NCBI GenBank assembly: GCA_002215675.1
Contig: NGFH01000009.1
Coordinates: 168,501 to 232,500, forward strand
Length of the DNA stretch: 64,000 bases
Direction: 5' to 3'
Source of the DNA: Bacteroidetes bacterium 2013_40CM_41_45
GTDB taxonomy: Bacteria; Bacteroidota; Bacteroidia; AKYH767-A; 2013-40CM-41-45
Shown: positions 17,702 through 26,290 of the stretch, piece after piece
Layout of the letters: each line of letters starts with the position of its first letter
How positions within the stretch are numbered: the stretch's first letter is position 1
The notes under the pieces: generated by a model
Seen by the model: only the letters and a program-made list of their open reading frames with translations
Told to the model about the DNA's origin: nothing
The model's database searches: none
Program-made: the position numbers and the translations under genes

Positions 17702-19174
17702 ATGCCGCATGGACTGATTCTTATTGTCATCGCAGTATATTTTATTGTGTTGCTCGCCATTGCTTTTTATACTTCAAGAGGGGCAGGCAATGAATCATTT
17801 TTTATCGGTAAAAAAAGTTCCAACTGGCTTTTGGTTGCTTACGGTATGATTGGCACCTCCCTGAGCGGAATTACATTTATGAGTGTTCCGGGAAAAGTTG
17901 CGGGCAACCATTTTTTTTACATGCAGATTGTTATCGGTTATCTTATTGGCTATGCTGTAGTCGCCAAAGTGCTCATGCCGTTGTATTACAGGATGAATGT
18001 GGTTTCCATTTATTCCTATCTGCAGAACCGCTTCGGAAATGTCGCCTACAAAACAGGAGCTTCATTTTTTCTTCTCTCGCGGACGCTGGGCGCTTCTCTC
18101 AGGATTTATTTGGTGCTCTATGTGCTTCAGAAATTCCTGCTCGATGATATGAACATTAATTTTTTCGTCACCGCATTCGTTATTCTTGCATTAATACTTC
18201 TTTATACCCTGCAGGGTGGAGTAAAAACTATTGTATGGACAGATACTCTGCAAACCACATTCATGGTTCTTTCTCTTGTGGTAACCATTGTCATAATTAA
18301 CCGTGAGCTTGGTTTTTCTTTTAGTAAGTTGATAGAAACGCTCAGTGAAAAAGGCTACGCGCAAATATTTAATACGGATTTCAAATCGCCTGCATTTTTT
18401 CTGAAGCAAATCATCAGTGGTGCTTTCATTACCATTGCAATGACCGGCCTTGACCAGGAAATGATGCAAAAAAATATCAGCATACGCACCCTGGGCAAGG
18501 CACAGCAAAACATGTTTATGTTCAGTGGTATTTTGCTTGTAGTGAATCTTCTCTTTCTGATTCTTGGCGGAGCGCTATATGTGTATGCTGCCGAAAAGGG
18601 AATTGCCCTTACTCCGCAAAGTGATGATACGTTTCCTGCTATTGCACTAAATTATCTTCCTCCTGTTGCCGGAATATTTTTTATTGTCGGATTAATATCC
18701 GCTCTTTTTCCGAGTGCAGATGGCGCCATGACAGCGCTCACTTCATCTTTTTGTATTGATATTCTTAACTTTAACAGGCGAAGTGACTGGAGCGATGGAC
18801 AAAAAAAGAGAAAAAGAAAAATGGTTCATGTCACCGTAGCCGTAGTATTCTTTCTCATCATTTTGTTTTTCAAAATCATAAACAAAATGGCGCTCATTGA
18901 CTTAGTGCTTGAATTGGCAGGGTACACGTATGGCCCACTGCTGGGGCTTTTTGCTTTTGGAATTTTTACAAAGAGCAATCCCTCTGAAAAACTTTTGCCC
19001 TGGATTTGTCTGGCTGCTCCTGTGCTTACCTATGTATTAAAGCTAAACTCACCGCAGATTTTTAACGGCTACCAGATTGGATTTGAAATTTTACTTATCA
19101 ACGGCATCATAACTTTCCTGGGACTTTATTTTAGCTCGGATAAGAAAGAAAAATCTTTATCCGTGAATGCCTAG
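17702..19174 (+). CDS. Sodium:solute symporter family transporter (SSS)
   Basis: The 490-residue protein has about 13 hydrophobic segments and SSS-family hallmarks: FYTSRGAGNESFFIGKKSSNWLLVAYGMIGTSLSGITFMSVPG at the N-terminus (the sodium-site helix), RTLGASLRIYLVLY, TLQGGVKTIVWTDTLQTTFMV, and GLISALFPSADGAMTALTSSFCIDI. It imports an organic solute with sodium; the substrate cannot be told from sequence. It may be cotranscribed with nnr (42-base gap holding a heptamer repeat). Its end lies eight bases from the convergent end of the cystathionine gamma-synthase-like gene. Confidence 0.92.
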   Translation: MPHGLILIVIAVYFIVLLAIAFYTSRGAGNESFFIGKKSSNWLLVAYGMIGTSLSGITFMSVPGKVAGNHFFYMQIVIGYLIGYAVVAKVLMPLYYRMNVVSIYSYLQNRFGNVAYKTGASFFLLSRTLGASLRIYLVLYVLQKFLLDDMNINFFVTAFVILALILLYTLQGGVKTIVWTDTLQTTFMVLSLVVTIVIINRELGFSFSKLIETLSEKGYAQIFNTDFKSPAFFLKQIISGAFITIAMTGLDQEMMQKNISIRTLGKAQQNMFMFSGILLVVNLLFLILGGALYVYAAEKGIALTPQSDDTFPAIALNYLPPVAGIFFIVGLISALFPSADGAMTALTSSFCIDILNFNRRSDWSDGQKKRKRKMVHVTVAVVFFLIILFFKIINKMALIDLVLELAGYTYGPLLGLFAFGIFTKSNPSEKLLPWICLAAPVLTYVLKLNSPQIFNGYQIGFEILLINGIITFLGLYFSSDKKEKSLSVNA

Positions 19175-19182
19175 TATTGCAT

Positions 19183-20322
19183 TCAGCCGATTGCCTGTCG
19201 CAAATCTTCGACCAGGTCACCGGCATCTTCAATTCCTGTGCTTATGCGTAGCAAACCATCTGTGATTCCAAGGCGGTCACGTTCTTTTTTCGGAACCGAA
19301 GCATGCGTCATGGAAGCAGGGTGACTAATGAGCGATTCCACACCGCCCAGCGATTCGGCAAGAGAAAATATTTTAAGTGATGATGCCATGCGGAATGTTT
19401 CTTCGGTAGATTTATTTTTCAGCGTAAAGGAAATCATTCCTCCAAAACCTTTCATTTGCTTTTTGGCAATGGCGTGACCGGGATGGTCAGCAAAACCCGG
19501 CCAGTTCACCGTTGCAACTTTCGGATGATTCCTCAGGGATTCAGCAACAATTTTTCCATTGATGCAATGCTGTTCCATCCGAAGGTGCAGTGTTTTAATC
19601 CCGCGCAGAACCAGAAAACTATCCATTGGTCCGGGCACCGCTCCGCAGGAATTGTGGATGAAAGCAAGCTGCTCATATAGCTTTTCATCATTCATGCAAA
19701 GCACACCCATGACTACGTCAGAATGTCCACCCAAATATTTTGTTGCAGAGTGCATAACTATATCTGCTCCCAGGTTTAAGGGATTTTGTAAATAAGGCGA
19801 AGCGAATGTGTTATCAACAACATGAATGAGTTTATGCTTTTTTGTTATTTCAGAACATGCAGCAATATCAATGATTTTCATCATTGGGTTTGATGGTGTT
19901 TCTGTCCAGATGAGTTTTGTGTTTGGATTGATGTGTGCAGAAATATTTTTTGCATCCGCCATATCCACAAATTGAAACTTTATGCCGTAGTTGGCAAATA
20001 CTTTCATGAACATGCGGTACGTTCCGCCATATAAATCATCTGCTGCAAGCACTTCATCGCCCGGCTTCAGCAACTTAATAACAGCATCGCTCGCACCCAT
20101 GCCGCTTGAAAAACACAGGCCGTATTTTGCATTTTCCAGCGCAGCGATATTTCTTTCGAGAGCAGAACGGGTTGGATTTTTTCCACGGGCATAGGCGAAT
20201 CCTTTATGCTTGCCAGGTGATTCCTGCACGTAGGTGGAAGTAAAATAAACCGGGGTCATAATGGCTCCGGTTGATTCATCGGGGTGTTGACCCGCATGAA
20301 TGGCTTTAGTGGCGAATTTCAT
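19183..20322 (-). CDS. Cystathionine gamma-synthase/lyase family PLP enzyme
   Basis: The 379-residue enzyme belongs to the Cys/Met-metabolism PLP family. Diagnostic features are PVYFTSTYVQESPG, YARGKNPTR (phosphate-binding Tyr and Arg from the neighbouring subunit), FSSGMGAS, DNTFASP with Asp170 for the pyridine nitrogen, and SATKYLGGHSD with the Schiff-base Lys195. It ends with SLGGVESLISHPASMTH, typical of gamma-synthase/gamma-lyase. Sequence alone does not separate MetB-like synthase from lyase activity. I use ATG 20322; the codon before it is a TTG. It is the last gene of a likely DUF6427-purQ-CGS transcript, 24 bases after purQ. Confidence 0.92.
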   Translation of the reverse strand: MKFATKAIHAGQHPDESTGAIMTPVYFTSTYVQESPGKHKGFAYARGKNPTRSALERNIAALENAKYGLCFSSGMGASDAVIKLLKPGDEVLAADDLYGGTYRMFMKVFANYGIKFQFVDMADAKNISAHINPNTKLIWTETPSNPMMKIIDIAACSEITKKHKLIHVVDNTFASPYLQNPLNLGADIVMHSATKYLGGHSDVVMGVLCMNDEKLYEQLAFIHNSCGAVPGPMDSFLVLRGIKTLHLRMEQHCINGKIVAESLRNHPKVATVNWPGFADHPGHAIAKKQMKGFGGMISFTLKNKSTEETFRMASSLKIFSLAESLGGVESLISHPASMTHASVPKKERDRLGITDGLLRISTGIEDAGDLVEDLRQAIG

Positions 20323-20346
20323 CAATGAAATATATTCAGGGGTTTA

Positions 20347-21039
20347 TCAAACCTTGACGGTGCTCACAATAGATTCAAAAATCATCCGTCCATCCGTATT
20401 AAAAAGTTCTTCATCAGCAGCGCGTTCCGGATGGGGCATCATTCCGAAAACATTTTTCTTTTGGTTGCTGATGCCGGCAATATTCTGAAGAGAGCCGTTG
20501 GGGTTTGATTCATCAGTTACATTTCCGTTTTCATCACAGTAGCGGAAAAGAATTTGTCCGTTCTCATTCAGCAATTGTAATGTTTTTTCATCAGCAAAAT
20601 ATTTTCCTTCACCGTGAGCGATAGGTACTTTCAAAGGGCTTTTTGTATCGCACTGCGAAGTAAGCAGCGAATCATTATGTTCCGCTTTCAGAAAAATATT
20701 TTTGCAGATAAACTGGCGGTTATTGTTGTGCATTAACGCTCCGGGCAATAAACCCGACTCGCACAAAATCTGGAAGCCATTGCAAACACCGAATACAAAC
20801 CCACCCTTGTCGGCAAACTCAAGCACTTCGTTCATTACAGGTGAAAACCTTGCTATAGCGCCGGAGCGGAGATAATCACCATAAGAAAACCCTCCCGGCA
20901 GTACAATGAAATCACTGCCTTTTAAATCATGCTCTTTATGCCAGAGGCGCACAACCTCCTGCTCCATAATGGTTTCCAGCGTATAGATAATGTCCTCATC
21001 GCAGTTGGAACCGGGAAAAATTACTACTCCGAATTTCAT
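20347..21039 (-). CDS. purQ: Phosphoribosylformylglycinamidine synthase, glutaminase subunit
   Basis: The 230-residue product is PurQ. It starts at ATG 21039 (MKFGVVIFPGSNCDED); a longer frame to 21060 adds seven unlikely residues. The class I glutamine amidotransferase triad is visible: nucleophile Cys86 in FGVCNGFQ, and His203 and Glu205 in MPHPERA. LPGGFSYGDYLRSGAIARF is a PurQ signature. It supplies ammonia to PurL for conversion of FGAR to FGAM in purine synthesis. The catalytic subunit is encoded 6.7 kb away on the other strand (27730-29961). No PurS is visible in the window. Confidence 0.97.
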   Translation of the reverse strand: MKFGVVIFPGSNCDEDIIYTLETIMEQEVVRLWHKEHDLKGSDFIVLPGGFSYGDYLRSGAIARFSPVMNEVLEFADKGGFVFGVCNGFQILCESGLLPGALMHNNNRQFICKNIFLKAEHNDSLLTSQCDTKSPLKVPIAHGEGKYFADEKTLQLLNENGQILFRYCDENGNVTDESNPNGSLQNIAGISNQKKNVFGMMPHPERAADEELFNTDGRMIFESIVSTVKV

Positions 21040-21069
21040 GTGTGCAAAGTTAGAAAACATGTCCTGGCT

Positions 21070-22059
21070 TCAGCCAAATCGGACTAATATTATAAACACC
21101 ATGAGCAAAAGAAATGAAAATTCGGCAAATGCTTTTTTCTTCACCTGTAAAAAGAAATAGGAAAAGAAGATTGAAAAGGGTATTACCATGATACAGATGC
21201 TTTGAAGAGAAATGGCAGGCGTAAAAAACAAGCTCAGCAGTGCAAAAAGCATTAAAAGAAAAATCAATTGAAAATACCTGCGAATGCGAATTATATTCCT
21301 GTAAAAATGTCTTGAGACAGAAAAAACAGAAATAAGTAGAAGAAAAAGAAGTACGGAAACAGCAATGATTTGAGCCGGCTTAAAATGAGGAGGGATAAAT
21401 TGTATTATAAAAAAAGCTTTAGGAATTTTTTGCAGCCAGAAACCTGCTAATGAACCGCTGAGAAATAAATATATGCTTAGAAAATAATAGGGAAGAGCAA
21501 AGCCAATGAATGAAATTATCCATATCCGCCAATGGAAAGGCAGGAGAATAATGAATGATAAAAGGAGGAAGAAATAAAAGATAATTGCAGAACTGTCAAT
21601 CAAAGTTGCAAATGCAAGAAGAAACGAAGTATCGAAAACCTGGCGGAATGGTTCCGGATTTTTATAGAGAAGAAATACTTTATCGAGTACCATGAGAAGA
21701 ACCAGGTTGACAAACAACGCCGGTTGAATCTTCATCATTTCGGGAAACATAACGGACAACGTAATAAAAAGCAAAGCAGGGAGAAAACTGAGTCTCGGAA
21801 AAAGTTCGTGCTTCACAATAAGCTGATTCAGGTAAATGGCTTGCACTGAAATCAACAGCCAGCTTATGAAGTATTGTGCAAATATGTGCAGCTTGCTGAT
21901 TCCTGAATAAAGCCATTCATAAACCGGCATGGGTCGCGGAACCTGAACAATAAATGATTCAGGCTGCAGAAACAAGAAGGGTATCCAGCACAGCAGCGCA
22001 AGAAAAGGTATAGTGAAAAACGATGACGGATGAGAATCCCGGTAAAAGCGGACAAGCAT
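21070..22059 (-). CDS. Polytopic membrane protein, DUF6427-like
   Basis: The 329-residue protein has about nine or ten hydrophobic helices with few polar loops. The start MLVRFYRDSHPSSFFTIPFLALLCWIPFLF, a MPVYEW segment before the next helices and the NQLIVKHELFPRLSFLPALLF stretch match my recollection of the Bacteroidota family DUF6427, which has no assigned function. There is no catalytic motif I can name. It lies 30 bases upstream of purQ on the same strand and is probably cotranscribed with it. Confidence 0.8.
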   Translation of the reverse strand: MLVRFYRDSHPSSFFTIPFLALLCWIPFLFLQPESFIVQVPRPMPVYEWLYSGISKLHIFAQYFISWLLISVQAIYLNQLIVKHELFPRLSFLPALLFITLSVMFPEMMKIQPALFVNLVLLMVLDKVFLLYKNPEPFRQVFDTSFLLAFATLIDSSAIIFYFFLLLSFIILLPFHWRIWIISFIGFALPYYFLSIYLFLSGSLAGFWLQKIPKAFFIIQFIPPHFKPAQIIAVSVLLFLLLISVFSVSRHFYRNIIRIRRYFQLIFLLMLFALLSLFFTPAISLQSICIMVIPFSIFFSYFFLQVKKKAFAEFSFLLLMVFIILVRFG

Positions 22060-22079
22060 TTCCTTTTATAGAAAATTAA

Positions 22080-22165
22080 TAATTAAGTTGACTAAGGTAA
22101 TTAAGGCAAACAGAGAGGCGAATCTGATATGATCAACTTATTAACTCAATAACTTAATTCTCCAA
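22080..22165. repeat. Degenerate AT-rich repeat with facing arms
   Basis: The gap between the radical SAM and DUF6427-like genes holds AATTAAT/AATTAAG-type words and, further on, an inverted counterpart (AAGTTGA facing TCAACTT). The periodicity is weaker than in other clusters in this window and may be nine rather than seven. No gene is seen here. Confidence 0.4.
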
Positions 22166-22173
22166 TTCCCTGG

Positions 22174-23202
22174 TTAACTATTAGCCCAAACCTTTGTTCC
22201 TTCAGTACAATTGCTGCAAATGTCAATGCTGCTTCTGCTTTTCAACAAAGATGTTCTGAAACGATTGTAGGATTGAGAATTCCAGATTTCGGAAAAAGAA
22301 TTTTCATTTACATCGCCGAGTTGGTGCGATGCATCTTTGTCGAAACAGCAGGGAACCACTTTTCCATCCCATGTTATTACACAGGAGTGCCACATCTTCC
22401 AGCAGTGATTCAGCAGTTCATTCTTGATATGAAATCTTCCGTCACCGTTTTTTTTATAACGCGAGTATTTTTCGTTCAGCGGAATCAAGTCATTTCCATT
22501 TTCGTAATCATAAACTTGTGCAGTTTTAAATGCAACTTCATCAACGCCGGTTTTTTTTGCAAGCGTTTTTATCTCTTCTGTTTGATGTTCATTGTGCCGG
22601 ACCACAAGAAACTGAAATATGGTGTACGGTTTTTTTGAGTTCAGTTTCTTTTTCCACTTTACAATATTCTCAGCCCCTTCGATGACTTTGGCAAGACGCC
22701 CTCCTTTACGGTACTGCTCGTACGTTTCCTGCGTGGTTCCATCTATAGAAATAATAAGCCGGTCTAGTCCGGACTCTACAGTTTTTCTTGCATTATCATC
22801 ATCCAGAAAATGTGCATTGGTTGAAGTGGCTGTGTAAATATTTTTTGATGATGCGTATTTGACCAGCTCCGTAAAAGAAGGATGGAGGTATGGCTCACCC
22901 TGAAAATAAAAAATCATGTACATCATATCACGATGCAGTTCGTCAATTACAGAGCGGTAAAAATTTTCGTCCAGCATGCCTGTGGGCCTTGTAAATGAGC
23001 GCAGTCCGCTTGGACATTCAGGGCAACGCAAATTGCAGGACGTTGTGGGCTCAATAGCAATGCTTAGCGGCAACCCCCAGTGGCTAGCTTTACCGGTCAT
23101 TCGTGAATAATAATAACTTGAAAAAACTTTTGCAGCATTGAGAGTCCTGCGAGGCGTAAGCTTCGATAAAAAATTTATTCCGTCTAGTAAATTACGGTTC
23201 AT
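22174..23202 (-). CDS. Radical SAM protein with SPASM domain
   Basis: The 342-residue protein has the radical SAM cluster motif CxxxCxxC at Cys56, Cys60 and Cys63 (TSCNLRCPECPSG). A C-terminal SPASM-type region has CWKMWHSCVITWDGKVVPCCFD and a final ICSNCTEGT, enough cysteines for at least one auxiliary cluster. DEVAFKTAQVYDYENG and LGDVNENSFSEIWNSQSYNRFR are standard for the SPASM proteins found beside glycan and lipid genes in Bacteroidota. The substrate is unknown; no ribosomal-peptide precursor is visible nearby. It is 81 bases downstream of an amino-acid permease. Confidence 0.9.
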   Translation of the reverse strand: MNRNLLDGINFLSKLTPRRTLNAAKVFSSYYYSRMTGKASHWGLPLSIAIEPTTSCNLRCPECPSGLRSFTRPTGMLDENFYRSVIDELHRDMMYMIFYFQGEPYLHPSFTELVKYASSKNIYTATSTNAHFLDDDNARKTVESGLDRLIISIDGTTQETYEQYRKGGRLAKVIEGAENIVKWKKKLNSKKPYTIFQFLVVRHNEHQTEEIKTLAKKTGVDEVAFKTAQVYDYENGNDLIPLNEKYSRYKKNGDGRFHIKNELLNHCWKMWHSCVITWDGKVVPCCFDKDASHQLGDVNENSFSEIWNSQSYNRFRTSLLKSRSSIDICSNCTEGTKVWANS

Positions 23203-23283
23203 TGCACAAAAATACGATTAGGAATGGAGACAAAATATATTCTCTGAAAGCAATTGCAGGAAATTATCAGCACCCATTTCCCA

Positions 23284-24945
23284 TCAGGCAGAAATGTTTC
23301 CCGGTTTCTTATTAAGCTTACTGTTTTTGTAGCTATAGCTGAAGTAAAGCACCAGCCCGATAAGCAACCAGGAAAAAAACCATTTCCAGTTTGACAAAGT
23401 CATGCCTGTAAGAAGATAGCAACAGGATAAAAGCCCCAGTACAGGAATAAGCGAAAGATTTTTAAAAAATGATAAAGCTGCCATAACGATACACAGGATA
23501 AAAAATATCAGCATGGGAATTTTTTCGGCTGCATTTTCTGAATTCACATCCAGGTAATTTGTGATGAGTGAAGAATCAGCATACCATAGAACCGAAAATA
23601 TGCCGATAATAAGAGCCGGCATAAGCCATTTTGAATTTATGTAAATGAGTTGAAACCTGCCCTGGAATTCATCTTCTGGCTTGCGCGGCAGCATAAGCAC
23701 ACCTCCGCATACAAGCACAAATGCAAACAAAGTTGCAATGCTGGTAAAGTCAAGCACAAACTTTTCGTCTGTAAAAAATATAGGAATCGCAACCACCAGC
23801 CCCGTAACGATAGTTGCAAAGCCAGGTGTTTTGTACTTTGGATGAATGGATGCAAATTTTTTCGGCAACAGTCCGTCACGGCTCATGCTCATCCAGATGC
23901 GCGGCTGCCCCATCTGGAAAACAAGCATCACGCTGCTCATAGCAACCACAGCTGCAATAGAAACGACAAACAACATCCATTTTACCCCCTTGATTTTAAA
24001 AACCTCTGCCAGCGGGTCGCTTACTCCAAGTTGTCTGTAAGAAACCATCCCGGTAAGTACGAGGGAAAGAATTATGTAGGCAGCCGTACATATGATAAGA
24101 GAATTTATCATTCCCTTAGGTAAATCATGCCTGGGATTTGGAGTTTCTTCTGCAAGGGTGGACACAGCGTCAAAACCAATGTATGCAAAGAATACGGCAG
24201 CAACTCCACCCATCACCCCGCCAAATCCGTTAGGCATAAAGGGAGTCCAGTTGGAAATGTCAACATAAAATACTCCAACAAAAATCACAAGCAGAATAAT
24301 AGCAAGCTTAATCATTACCATTGCATTGCTTACGTTGCGCGATTCCCTGACGCCAACATAAACGAGCGCTGTAATTATTACGTTGATGAGAAACGCAGGT
24401 AAATCAAAAATTATTCTGAGCCCTGAAACCTGCGGAGCGATATTCCATGCTGTGAGACCTTCACCCGGAATATTTCCGAGCGATGCGTTATGCGCGTTAT
24501 GGTAATTCGTGGTAAGCCATTCGGGCATGTGCATTCCTATTCCATCAAGAAGATTGGTGAAATACCCGCTCCATGCAAAAGCTACGTAGATATTTCCTAT
24601 GGAATATTCCATAAGCAAAGCCCATCCTATTATCCAGGCAAATAATTCTCCGAAAGAAACATATGCATACGTGTATGCGCTTCCCGAAACCGGTACGCGC
24701 GATGCAAATTCGGCATAACACAGAGCTGTGAAACCGCACGCAATGCCGCAAATGATAAATAAAAGTATAACCGCAGGACCCCCTTTAAAACAGGCCTCGC
24801 CCATGCTGCTGAAACTTCCTGCGCCAATAATAGCTGCAATCCCGAAAAAAGTCAAATCACGGACGCGCAATACTTTATGCAGCGAGTGACTTTCTCCTTC
24901 GTCACCGCTGACCTGAGTTATTGGTTTTCTTCGGAAGAGCTTCAT
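23284..24945 (-). CDS. APC-superfamily amino-acid permease
   Basis: The 553-residue protein has about 14 transmembrane segments and APC hallmarks: LRVRDLTFFGIAAIIGAGSFSSMGEA (unwound substrate helix 1), GPAVILLFIICGIACGFTALCYAEFASRVPVSGSAYTYAY, and FFAYIGFDAVSTLAEETPNPRHDLPKGM. These are typical of the cationic amino-acid transporter subfamily (length and two extra C-terminal helices fit). The substrate is probably an amino acid, but the specificity is not readable. It sits between the paralogous membrane proteins upstream and the radical SAM gene downstream, all on the minus strand. Confidence 0.93.
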   Translation of the reverse strand: MKLFRRKPITQVSGDEGESHSLHKVLRVRDLTFFGIAAIIGAGSFSSMGEACFKGGPAVILLFIICGIACGFTALCYAEFASRVPVSGSAYTYAYVSFGELFAWIIGWALLMEYSIGNIYVAFAWSGYFTNLLDGIGMHMPEWLTTNYHNAHNASLGNIPGEGLTAWNIAPQVSGLRIIFDLPAFLINVIITALVYVGVRESRNVSNAMVMIKLAIILLVIFVGVFYVDISNWTPFMPNGFGGVMGGVAAVFFAYIGFDAVSTLAEETPNPRHDLPKGMINSLIICTAAYIILSLVLTGMVSYRQLGVSDPLAEVFKIKGVKWMLFVVSIAAVVAMSSVMLVFQMGQPRIWMSMSRDGLLPKKFASIHPKYKTPGFATIVTGLVVAIPIFFTDEKFVLDFTSIATLFAFVLVCGGVLMLPRKPEDEFQGRFQLIYINSKWLMPALIIGIFSVLWYADSSLITNYLDVNSENAAEKIPMLIFFILCIVMAALSFFKNLSLIPVLGLLSCCYLLTGMTLSNWKWFFSWLLIGLVLYFSYSYKNSKLNKKPGNISA

Positions 24946-25003
24946 GGTTTTGCGTGCCGGTCAAAAATAGAAATATAAATCAAGGCTGAAATTACAGGGT
25001 TAC

Positions 25004-26290
25004 TCATACAGTATTTTTAACAAATAATTTTGAATTGCTGATAAAGTAGCCTGCAAGAAAAATCAGGAAGGGAAGAGCAATGATTTTATAACGGACAAAC
25101 GTGCCTGCAACGGGTGTTGTGAGGCCCAGGAAAGTGAACGTGATAACAGTAAACGAAAGACAGAATAAAAGTAGCGGCACATCTTCTTTTGACGGTACGC
25201 GGAATAAAATTATGGCTTCAATCAGCATCAAAAGAATAAATAATGTTTCAAGAGAAGCGATACGAAGAAAAATATTGCCTTTACTAAACGACTGCGGCTG
25301 AGTAAGTGCGATAATAAAAGCAGCCGGTGATTTTTTCAAAATGTCGCTCCAGTCGGGTTTTAATTTTTCTTGAGTTATAATGCTTCCCGATTTACTGTAG
25401 TTGGCAAGGTTAACAAAGTTATTCTGCTTGACAGCTATAATGCATGGAACATCGCAAGATGGATTAACAAAGTAAAAACTATACAATGCAACAAACCAAA
25501 CCAAATGTGTAACCGCAAATTTTTGCCAGACGTTTTTTCTGTTTGAAGCAATTAACAATCCGGTTAATCCCGGGAAAAGCGCAATGAGAAAATAAAACCT
25601 TGTGAGCACCAGTAAAAATACCGATGAGATAAGAATAAGAAAATTTACGATAGATTTTTTTTCCATCAATCGCAAGGAAGAATAAACCAGGAACCCTGCG
25701 GCAAATAATACAATGGCTTCCTTCAATGCGCCCGAGCCCCAGAATGCTACGGACGGGAGAAAAAATATTCCCGCGTAAAATAATTGATGATGCTTTTTTA
25801 CAGCGGAGGAAAAAGCTCTGTAAAGTGCCGTAAGCCCTGCAAATGACAGGAAGCTGAAGAAAATGGCATGAACATAATATTCACCGAAAGAAAAAATCCG
25901 GAGGACAGAATTAATTCTGATAATAATGCGGCTGTCATTGAAAAGTAAATCAAACTCGTTATTGTACCATGCATTCATTTTTGAGTAATACATTTCTTTC
26001 AGATAATCGTTGCCCGAATCAATCCCGAATAACATTTTGAAGTAATCTGCCGGATGCGACTTCAAAGCTTCAAACATAATGCTGCTGTCGCTGAACAAAA
26101 CAAACGTATCTCCGCCTTTGTAATAGTAGGTATAAACCAAACCCATCAGAATAGCGCCGGCACATTTCAATGTAAAAGACAGCGCAACCAGTTGGAATGG
26201 AATATTTTCGGGTAAAAAAAATTTTACTTTTCGTATAATGAAAAATAAAATGACAAACCAGGATAGAGTAATCAGCCAGCTGCCCGTCAT
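25004..26290 (-). CDS. Polytopic membrane protein of unknown function, paralogue A
   Basis: The 428-residue protein has about ten membrane segments and no recognised catalytic motif. A soluble stretch at about 60-115 contains YYYKGGDTFVLFSDSSIMFEALKSHPADYFKMLFG. SVAFWGSGALKEAIVLFAAGFLVYSSLRLMEKK and the C-terminal LTTPVAGTFVRYKIIALPFLIFLAGY are shared almost position for position with the upstream gene, so the two are tandem duplicates. Its ATG overlaps the upstream stop (ATGA at 26290-26287). Similar Bacteroidota proteins occur near polysaccharide genes, so a polymerase- or flippase-like role is possible but unproven. Confidence 0.82.
   Translation of the reverse strand: MTGSWLITLSWFVILFFIIRKVKFFLPENIPFQLVALSFTLKCAGAILMGLVYTYYYKGGDTFVLFSDSSIMFEALKSHPADYFKMLFGIDSGNDYLKEMYYSKMNAWYNNEFDLLFNDSRIIIRINSVLRIFSFGEYYVHAIFFSFLSFAGLTALYRAFSSAVKKHHQLFYAGIFFLPSVAFWGSGALKEAIVLFAAGFLVYSSLRLMEKKSIVNFLILISSVFLLVLTRFYFLIALFPGLTGLLIASNRKNVWQKFAVTHLVWFVALYSFYFVNPSCDVPCIIAVKQNNFVNLANYSKSGSIITQEKLKPDWSDILKKSPAAFIIALTQPQSFSKGNIFLRIASLETLFILLMLIEAIILFRVPSKEDVPLLLFCLSFTVITFTFLGLTTPVAGTFVRYKIIALPFLIFLAGYFISNSKLFVKNTV

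Noticed and set aside
20323..20346. A riboswitch (SAM or similar) upstream of the cystathionine gamma-synthase-like gene
   Set aside because: Only 24 bases separate it from purQ, too few for any riboswitch.
23650..24123. A 157-codon frame opposite the amino-acid permease
   Set aside because: It is the antisense shadow of a clear APC permease, with no protein-like composition or homology.
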